In this document: positions 58,457 through 64,000 of the stretch, piece by piece | Layout: the number at the start of each line of letters is the position of its first letter | Numbering within the stretch: the stretch's first letter is position 1 | DNA from: an uncultured Microbacterium sp. | GTDB taxonomy: Bacteria; Actinomycetota; Actinomycetes; Actinomycetales; Microbacteriaceae | Assembly (NCBI RefSeq): GCF_945952435.1 | Contig: NZ_CAMFHZ010000001.1 | Span: forward strand, 1 to 64,000 | Direction of reading: 5' to 3' | DNA length: 64,000 nucleotides | Made by a program: the position numbers and the translations under genes | The notes under the pieces: model-generated | The model's database searches: none | What the model was told of the DNA's origin: nothing | What the model saw: the letters and a program-made list of their open reading frames with translations, nothing else

Positions 58457-59851
58457 TCAGCGCCGCGTGCGGGCGCGCGTGCGGGTGACGCCTTCGAGCG
58501 TGGCGCGCACGGGCGTGCCGAGGTAGAGCCCCAGCGAGGCGCCCGACGCCAGGCCGATGCCGATCACGGCGGCGTCGACGAGCGATCCCCCGGCGGCGAC
58601 GCCCGCGGAGCCCCCGCCGTGCACCATCTCGAGCAGCCCCTGGAACACGGCGACCCCGGGAACGAGCGGCACGATCGCGGCGGTCGTGACGGCGACCGAC
58701 GGCACGTGCAGGTTGTAGGCGATGAGCACGCCGACGAGGCTCGCGACGAGCGCGGCCACGGCTCCGGCCGCCGCCGGGTGCAGCCCCAGCGCGGTCGCCA
58801 CGGCGGAGACGCTGATCGTGATGGCGCTGAGCAGGGCGCTCACCAGGACGATCGCGATCCCCGCGCCGTTGAAGACCGCGACGGAGACGGCGATGATCAC
58901 TGCGCCCGCGAGCTGCGCGCCGAAGGGCCCGAGCGCTCCGGGAGCGTCGGGCAGGTCGATCGTGAAGCCGAACAGCCCGCCCAGCTCGAGTCCCACGAGG
59001 ATCCCGATCACGACGCCCAGCGTCTGCACGGTGAGGTCCAGGATCCGACCGCCCGCGGTGAGCGCGAACCCGTCGATCGCGTCCTGCGCGGCCCCGACCA
59101 CCGTCAGTCCCGCGAGCATCAGCACGATCCCCGAGGCGACGATGATCGACGGGCGGATGCCGACGAAGGGCGCGATCCCGGCCGACCCCAGGGCGGAGAC
59201 GGCGACCGCCACGACCGTGGTGACGAACCCGCCCGCGATCTGGCTGAAGAACAGCGGCACCCGCAGCCGCGCGAGGCCCGCCTGCGTGACCGCCGCGCAG
59301 AGGGCCGCGACGAAGGTGAGCCCGACGATGGTCGGCGACGCCCCCAGCAAGATGCTCACGCCGACGGCCAGCACGGCGCGGGCGACGACCACGACCGGCT
59401 GCTGATAGCGGAACGGCACGCGACGGATCGTGCGGAATGCCGTCCGTGCCGCATCGAGCTCCAGCCCCGCGGCGATGTCGTTGACCAGCGCCTGCACGCG
59501 CTGCAGCTTCGCGTGATCGGGCGCCGCGACCTGTACGACCCGCACGAGCGTCTCCGGCCACGCCTCGCCGCTGAGGTGGAAGGACACGTGGATCGAGTTG
59601 TAGGTCACGTCGACCTGCACGCCGCGCAGACCGTAGGCCTCGCAGACGCGCAGGATCGACAGCGTCACCTCGTGCGCCGAGGCGCCGATCGCGAACATCG
59701 ACTCGCCGATCCTCGTCGACAGGTCGAGCACGCGGGGAATCGTGCGCTCGTCGATCACGGGCATCATCTCGGTGTGCGCGACCGCGGACGGATCGGTGTG
59801 CAGGATGCGACGGACGGAGGCGAGCAGTCGCCCTGAGGGGTTCGCGGCCAT
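58457..59851 (-). CDS. ThrE-family threonine/serine exporter
   Basis: Membrane exporter of 464 aa with both halves of the ThrE fold. Residues about 35-160 are the cytoplasmic N-terminal domain (VLDLSTRIGESMFAIGASAHEVTLSILRVCEAYGL, VQVDVTYNSIHVSF), followed by about ten helices, including VPLFFSQIAGGFVTTVVAVAVSALG and VTTAAIVPLVPGVAVFQGLLEMV. The family exports L-Thr and L-Ser in corynebacteria. Whether it serves the amine island or is unrelated is unclear. The start at 59851 (MAANPSGRLLASV) follows a hairpin that insulates it from the upstream SDR genes. Confidence 0.88.
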   Translation of the reverse strand: MAANPSGRLLASVRRILHTDPSAVAHTEMMPVIDERTIPRVLDLSTRIGESMFAIGASAHEVTLSILRVCEAYGLRGVQVDVTYNSIHVSFHLSGEAWPETLVRVVQVAAPDHAKLQRVQALVNDIAAGLELDAARTAFRTIRRVPFRYQQPVVVVARAVLAVGVSILLGASPTIVGLTFVAALCAAVTQAGLARLRVPLFFSQIAGGFVTTVVAVAVSALGSAGIAPFVGIRPSIIVASGIVLMLAGLTVVGAAQDAIDGFALTAGGRILDLTVQTLGVVIGILVGLELGGLFGFTIDLPDAPGALGPFGAQLAGAVIIAVSVAVFNGAGIAIVLVSALLSAITISVSAVATALGLHPAAAGAVAALVASLVGVLIAYNLHVPSVAVTTAAIVPLVPGVAVFQGLLEMVHGGGSAGVAAGGSLVDAAVIGIGLASGASLGLYLGTPVRATLEGVTRTRARTRR

Positions 59852-59875
59852 GCCCTCCAGTCTCGCGCGGAAGGC

Positions 59876-59907
59876 CCGTGCGACACGATCCTGGGCGTGT
59901 CGCACGG
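59876..59907 (-). terminator. Terminator of the two-SDR operon
   Basis: A perfect 12-bp stem CCGTGCGACACG/CGTGTCGCACGG (59876-59887 with 59896-59907) with an 8-nt loop, 19 bp after the SDR stop and before the ThrE start. Confidence 0.8.
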
Positions 59908-59925
59908 CCCCCCAGGTGTCGCGCC

Positions 59926-60732
59926 CTACATCCCCGCGTGCTCGAACGCGGTCGTCGGGAGGTCGACGATGTGCGCGCCGCCGTCGACGACGAGCACGGA
60001 TCCGGTCATGTACGACGACTCGGACGACCCGAGGAACCGCACGACGGAGGCGATCTCGCTTGGCTGCGCCGGCCGGTGCAGGGGCACGTCGGCGGTGACC
60101 GTCGCGTAGGCCTCCTCGCGCGAGCCCAGCTCCGCGTGCGCGGCGAACTCGTCCATCTCCTCGTCGGCCATGGGCGTCTGCACCCACCCGGGGCACACCG
60201 CGTTCACGCGCACGCCGTGCTTGCCGTAGTCGCGGGCGAGCGTGCGTGTGAGCCCGATCAGGGCGTGCTTGCCGACCGTGTATCCGGCGACCGACGGACC
60301 GGCGAACAGGCCCGCCAGGGAGGAGATCACGACGATCTGCCCTTTCGACTCGATGAGGGCGGGCAGCGACTCCCGCGCCATCACGAACGCGGTGGTCAGG
60401 TTCGCGCGGATCGCGGCCTCCCATCCGGCGTCGTCGGTCTCGCCCACGGGCGCGAATCCGTGGCCGCCGGCGTTCGCGACGAGCACGTCGATCCGGCCGA
60501 ACCGCGAGAGCACCTCGGCGACCGCCCGCTTCGCATCCTCGGTCGAGGCGGCGTCGGCGACGACGGGATGCGCGCCGACCGCGCGCTCCACCTCCCGCAG
60601 CGGCTCCTCGCGGCGACCCACGACGACGACGTGGGCGCCCTCTGCCGCGTAGCGGGCGGCGATCGCGGCCCCGATGCCGGTCCCCCCTCCGGTGATGACG
60701 ACGACGCGTCCTGTCGATCCTGCAGTGGTCAT
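59926..60732 (-). CDS. Short-chain dehydrogenase/reductase
   Basis: SDR of 268 aa with TGGGTGIGAAIA (14-25), Arg-Arg in VVGRREEPL (NADP-type), NAGG in VLVANAGGHG, Ser in VISSLAGL and Tyr/Lys in AGYTVGKHALIG. The VCPGWVQTPMADEEMDEF region is characteristic of the 3-oxoacyl reductase-like group. It is the second gene of a two-SDR operon, 37 bp after the SDR at 60770. Both are divergent from the APC permease, suggesting a shared substrate such as an amino alcohol. Confidence 0.92.
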   Translation of the reverse strand: MTTAGSTGRVVVITGGGTGIGAAIAARYAAEGAHVVVVGRREEPLREVERAVGAHPVVADAASTEDAKRAVAEVLSRFGRIDVLVANAGGHGFAPVGETDDAGWEAAIRANLTTAFVMARESLPALIESKGQIVVISSLAGLFAGPSVAGYTVGKHALIGLTRTLARDYGKHGVRVNAVCPGWVQTPMADEEMDEFAAHAELGSREEAYATVTADVPLHRPAQPSEIASVVRFLGSSESSYMTGSVLVVDGGAHIVDLPTTAFEHAGM

Positions 60733-60769
60733 GGTTCCTCCTGTGGGGATGGTCGAGAGGGAAGGGAGC

Positions 60770-61516
60770 TCAGGCGGGGAACCCGGAGCGCGCGCCGAAG
60801 CCGAAGTCGCTGAGGATCCCCGCTCCGTTCACCGCCCGGGCGACGGGTGAGGCGAGGTACACCACGTGCGCGGCGACCTCGGCGGCGCTCTGCACGGGGA
60901 ACGCGGGAGCGGCGAACGCCTCGTCCCCGAGGTCTCCCCGGCTCATGGGCGTGTCGACGATCGACGGCGAGACGGTCACGACGCGGACGTCGTGGTCCGC
61001 GAGGTCGACGCTGAGCGCACGGCCGAACTGGACGAGCGCGGCCTTCGAGGCGCAGTACGGCGCCATCCCCGGCGAGGCGACGAACGCCGAATCGCTCGCG
61101 AGCAGCACGACCGAGGCGTCCCGCGCGCGGCGCAGAGCGGGCAGCGCGGCGCGCAGGACCAGGAAGGCGCCCGTGACGTTCACGGCGAACACCCGCTGCC
61201 AGTCCGCGAGCGAGGTCTGCTCGATCCCGGATCCGACGGGTCCCGAGACGCCCGCGCAGCAGACGACGGTGTGCAGGCCGCCGAGCGCCGCGACCGCCTC
61301 GTCGACGGCGGCGCGCACCGCCGCTTCGTCGGTCACGTCGGCGGGCACCGCCACGGCGCCAGGGCACAGGGCGGCCGTCTCCGCAAGAGCCTGCACCGAG
61401 CGGTCCAGCACCGCCACGCGGACGCCCTCCGCGGCGAGCGCCTGCGCCACGGCACGGCCGATCCCGCCGGCGGCGCCGGTGACGAGGGCGGTCCTGCCCT
61501 GCAGCTGCAGCTCCAT
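60770..61516 (-). CDS. Short-chain dehydrogenase/reductase
   Basis: SDR of 248 aa. The cofactor loop is TGAAGGIGRAVA (14-25), Asp in VAVLDRSVQ suggests NAD, the NNAG motif is CCAGVSG, Ser in LLASDSAF, Tyr/Lys in APYCASKAALVQFG. The C-terminus NGAGILSDFGFGARSGFPA differs from the usual VDGG. It is the first gene of the operon and is divergent from the APC permease across 235 bp. Paired oxidoreductases beside an amine permease fit stepwise oxidation of an amino alcohol or related compound, but the substrate is unproven. Confidence 0.92.
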   Translation of the reverse strand: MELQLQGRTALVTGAAGGIGRAVAQALAAEGVRVAVLDRSVQALAETAALCPGAVAVPADVTDEAAVRAAVDEAVAALGGLHTVVCCAGVSGPVGSGIEQTSLADWQRVFAVNVTGAFLVLRAALPALRRARDASVVLLASDSAFVASPGMAPYCASKAALVQFGRALSVDLADHDVRVVTVSPSIVDTPMSRGDLGDEAFAAPAFPVQSAAEVAAHVVYLASPVARAVNGAGILSDFGFGARSGFPA

Positions 61517-61637
61517 CGCCGCTCCCTCCGATCACGGACGGGGGCGCACCGCCCCGCCCTCGCCATCCTGCTCCGGGGGTCCGCACGCGACGAGACCAGG
61601 CAGACGGGGTGTGCGCGCTCGCACCATCGTCCTTCGC

Positions 61638-61672
61638 TGACGGGCAAGCCTCGCCCTGCCGCCAACGGGCAG
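61638..61672 (+). promoter_or_regulatory. ACGGGCA direct repeats before the APC permease
   Basis: ACGGGCA occurs at 61640-61646 and 61665-61671, 25 bp apart. The complement of the first extended copy (ACGGGCAAG) also appears before moaF copy 1 (CTTGCCCGT near 51579-51587). AraC-type activators often use spaced direct repeats, so these are candidate sites for the FeaR-like protein. Evidence is weak. Confidence 0.35.
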
Positions 61673-61751
61673 AGTGGCAGACGTCCGCATTGCGTGCGCG
61701 CCCCTCGCCCGAATCATCGGGACGCGCCGTCACCCGAGCGAAGGAGCCGAC

Positions 61752-63194
61752 GTGACAACCACCCCCGAGCATTCCCACACGACGCTGCGCCCCGGCGCGC
61801 TGGGCGTCGCGGGGATCGTCTTCCTCGTGCTGGCCGCCGTGGCGCCGCTCACCGGCATCGTCGTCGTGGCCTCTCTCGCGATCGCCCTCGGCAACGGCGG
61901 CGGCGCGCCCATGTCGTTCTTCCTCGTCGCCGCCATCCTGCTGCTCTTCGCGGTCGGCTACGCGCAGATGTCCAAGCAGCTCGTCAACGCGGGCGGGTTC
62001 TACGCCTTCGTCGTCAAGGGACTCGGACGCACCGGCGGCCTCATCGCGGGACTCATCGCCACCCTCGGCTACAACTTCTTCGTCGTCGGCACGATCGGCA
62101 CGAGCGGCTTCTTCATGCAGTCGATCATCAAGGAGCTCACCGGCTTCGACATGAGCTGGATCCTGTGGGGTCTGCTCTCGATCGCGGTGTGCTTCGTGCT
62201 CGCGCGGATCGGCGTCGACTTCTCCTCCAAGGTGCTGGGGGTGTGCCTCGTGCTCGAGACGCTCATGCTCGTCGTGTTCGACGTGTCGGTCCTCGTGCAG
62301 AAGGGCTTCTCGTTCGCGGCGTTCAGCCCGGAGTGGGTGTTCTCCGGATCGCTGCCGATCGGCATGCTGCTCGCCGCGACCGGGTTCCTCGGCTTCGAGG
62401 CGACGGCGCTGTTCAGCGAGGAGGCGAAGCAGCCGCTGCGCACGATCCCGCGCGCGACCTACACCGCGATCATCGCGATCGGCGTGATCCTCGGCGTCAC
62501 CACCTGGGCGGTCGTCAGCGCGATCGGCGTGCCCGACGCGCAGGCCGTCGCGGTGAAGCACCTGCCCACGGGCGATCTCATCTTCACGCTGGCCCAGCGC
62601 TACCTCGGGAGCCCGCTCACCACGGTCATGATGATCCTGCTGCTCGTGAGCCTCTTCGCCGCGATGCTCGCCTTCCACAACTCCGCGAGCCGCTATCTGT
62701 ACGCGCTCGGTCGCGCACGGATCCTCCCCCGGGTCCTCGCCCGCACCCGGGCGAGCGGAGCTCCCGCCGTCGCCGGGATCGTGCAGGCCGGCTTCGCCGC
62801 GATCGTCGCGCTGATCTTCTTCGTGGCGGGCGCCGATCCGATCGTCCAGGTCGTGCCGGCGATGCTCGGATTCGGCACCCTGAGCGTGCTGATCCTGCAG
62901 GGTCTCGCCGCGCTGTCGATCGTCGTGTACTTCCGCCGGCAGCGCGACACCCGCTGGTGGAGCACGTTCATCGCGCCAGGGATCGGCTTCCTCGGCATCG
63001 CGTCCATCTCGATCCTGGCGATCTTCAACTTCAACATCGTCGCGGGATCCGAGGAGCTCTGGATCAACCTGCTGCCCCTGCTGCTGGTCCTGGCCCTCGT
63101 GGGCGGCATCGTCTATGCGGCGTACCTGAGAAGGAACAGGCCGGCCGTGTACGAAGGCCTGTCCGCCGACCTGGAGCGCATCAGCGACCGCTGA
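61752..63194 (+). CDS. APC-superfamily amino acid/amine permease
   Basis: Secondary transporter of 480 aa with 12 predicted helices. LGVAGIVFLVLAAVAPLTGIVV is the APC helix 1 with the unwound Gly stretch; GYAQMSKQLVNAGGFYAFVVKGLGRTGG and ATGFLGFEATALFSEEAKQPLRTIPRATYTAI (helix 6 and following loop) are family hallmarks. It starts at GTG 61752 with GAAGGAG 5 nt upstream; a longer frame upstream has no support. Putrescine, ethanolamine and aromatic-amine permeases belong to this group. It is followed 64 bp later by the second moaF gene, so an amine is a plausible substrate. Confidence 0.9.
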   Translation: MTTTPEHSHTTLRPGALGVAGIVFLVLAAVAPLTGIVVVASLAIALGNGGGAPMSFFLVAAILLLFAVGYAQMSKQLVNAGGFYAFVVKGLGRTGGLIAGLIATLGYNFFVVGTIGTSGFFMQSIIKELTGFDMSWILWGLLSIAVCFVLARIGVDFSSKVLGVCLVLETLMLVVFDVSVLVQKGFSFAAFSPEWVFSGSLPIGMLLAATGFLGFEATALFSEEAKQPLRTIPRATYTAIIAIGVILGVTTWAVVSAIGVPDAQAVAVKHLPTGDLIFTLAQRYLGSPLTTVMMILLLVSLFAAMLAFHNSASRYLYALGRARILPRVLARTRASGAPAVAGIVQAGFAAIVALIFFVAGADPIVQVVPAMLGFGTLSVLILQGLAALSIVVYFRRQRDTRWWSTFIAPGIGFLGIASISILAIFNFNIVAGSEELWINLLPLLLVLALVGGIVYAAYLRRNRPAVYEGLSADLERISDR

Positions 63195-63258
63195 CCGTCC
63201 GTTCCCCGAAACCACCCGATCCCCGAGCACCGCGAAGAGATCCCCCCGAAGGAGCATC

Positions 63259-64000
63259 ATGACCACCATGAACCCCGCCGACACGTCGACCTGGCTGCCG
63301 CTGGACGGGCTGGCGCCCGGTTTCGACGCCAACCGCGCCCCGCGGACCTCCGCGCTCGCCGGCCGGCAGATCGACCTGACCGCGCCGAACGGCACCCGCA
63401 TCGCGCACACGTTCGCCGAGGACGAGGTCACCTGGACCTACTCGCCCGGCGAGGGCGATCCGACCGCCCCGGCGAGCGACACCGACGCGTACGAGGCGTT
63501 CGAGGTCGACGACGAGCTGTTCTACGTGCAGTTCCACCACCGCTACCTGCCGAACGAGGCCGTCTCGCTGGTCATCGACCTGCGCGCGGGCCGCGTGCTC
63601 TCGATCATCAGCGAGATCCTCCCGACCCTCGAGCCCGGATCCACGCGGGTGGTGCACCACTTCGGCACCGCGACGATCGACGGCACGGAGGCGAGCGGTG
63701 CGGAGCCGCACCCCACGACCGCGCTCATCGGACGCCGCGTCGAGTGGGTCTACAGCCCCGAGCACGCCTACGAGCACGTCTACCTCTCCGAGCGCTGGTA
63801 CAGCTGGCAGTGCCTCGCGGGACCGGAGCGCGGCCTCGCCGACACCGACGAGAACAGCGTGTGGGAGGTCCGCCCGGGGATCTACGTCTTCGCCTGGCGG
63901 GAGAAGGTCATCCCGTGCGCCTCCGTGACCATCGCGGATCACCGCGACGTGAACCGGATCCGCTCGCACGGCGTGCTGTTCGGGCTGGACGAGACCGGCG
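63259..64000 (+). CDS. moaF: MoaF-family protein, copy 2 (3' end beyond window)
   Basis: At least 247 aa of a second MoaF-family protein, still open at the window end. It matches copy 1 (51714) best in GRRVEWVYSPEHAYEHVYLSERWYSWQCLAGPE versus KRNVYRYSPHHLYEHVYVSSQRYAWQCLEGVQ and in VWEVRPGIYVFAWREKVIPCASV, and ends toward GVLFGLDETG just as copy 1 has IFLGLNGEG. The N-terminal half (WLPLDGLAPGFDANRAPRTSALAGRQIDL) is closer to the textbook MoaF start than copy 1. It follows the APC permease and has a GAAGGAGC ribosome site. Confidence 0.85.
   Translation, partial: MTTMNPADTSTWLPLDGLAPGFDANRAPRTSALAGRQIDLTAPNGTRIAHTFAEDEVTWTYSPGEGDPTAPASDTDAYEAFEVDDELFYVQFHHRYLPNEAVSLVIDLRAGRVLSIISEILPTLEPGSTRVVHHFGTATIDGTEASGAEPHPTTALIGRRVEWVYSPEHAYEHVYLSERWYSWQCLAGPERGLADTDENSVWEVRPGIYVFAWREKVIPCASVTIADHRDVNRIRSHGVLFGLDETG

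Noticed and set aside
60729..63431. About 900-codon minus-strand open frame
   Set aside because: It opposes the APC permease gene and reads as charged low-complexity sequence; the real minus-strand gene in its lower part is the SDR at 60770 in another frame.

Overview
The window is 64 kb of very GC-rich DNA with short intergenic gaps, frequent ATGA/TGATG start-stop overlaps, GTG starts and an FMN riboswitch in front of ribD. Together with a RamB-type regulator, a long GapB-type GAPDH and GTP-dependent PEPCK, this points to an actinobacterium, most likely Microbacteriaceae (Microbacterium-like). The assignment is inferred from gene families and base composition, not from a database match. No rRNA, tRNA, insertion sequence or CRISPR array was seen. 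The first and last genes (sdhA, a second moaF) run off the window.

Region 1 (1-26.8 kb) is mostly core metabolism: the end of the succinate dehydrogenase operon (sdhA-sdhB), a YihY membrane protein, exonuclease III, trpS, an Fpg/Nei glycosylase, the riboswitch-controlled ribD-ribE-ribBA-ribH operon, an MHS transporter, a small HTH protein with a striking double-palindrome operator, an LD-carboxypeptidase/terpenoid-cyclase-fold pair, and pckG divergent from ramB. Next come a flavin-based envelope electron-transfer set (ferric-reductase-like membrane protein, FMN-binding lipid-anchored or secreted protein, ApbE flavinyl transferase), a two-component system and gapB.

Region 2 (27-43.7 kb) looks like one accessory catabolic locus: a YtcJ-like amidohydrolase, an O-methyltransferase-fold protein, an alpha/beta hydrolase, a TetR regulator, a peptide-type ABC importer with a permease-ATPase fusion, two aldo/keto reductase-like proteins lacking the usual catalytic His, an SDR, a zinc alcohol dehydrogenase, two HSL-type esterases and a Bcr/CflA exporter. 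Four promoters in this region carry the same 14-bp palindrome, consensus TCTAC-N4-GTAGA. At two of them it sits between or against the -35 and -10 boxes, so the locus is probably one regulon of the embedded TetR. The substrate is unknown.

Region 3 (43.9-46.4 kb) holds a MurNAc/GlcNAc salvage pair (kinase plus MurQ etherase) and a small membrane protein.

Region 4 (46.5-64 kb) appears to be an amine-use island: a TetR regulator and a copper amine oxidase that share a TTGA-N8-TCAA operator, LysR and AraC/FeaR-like regulators, two MoaF-family proteins, a SnoaL-fold protein, a branched-chain-type ABC importer (with a LivM-LivG fusion), three SDRs, a ThrE-type exporter and an APC-type permease. 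The family name MoaF is attached to molybdenum cofactor synthesis, but no molybdopterin genes are present; the context fits the older monoamine-regulon meaning of moa.
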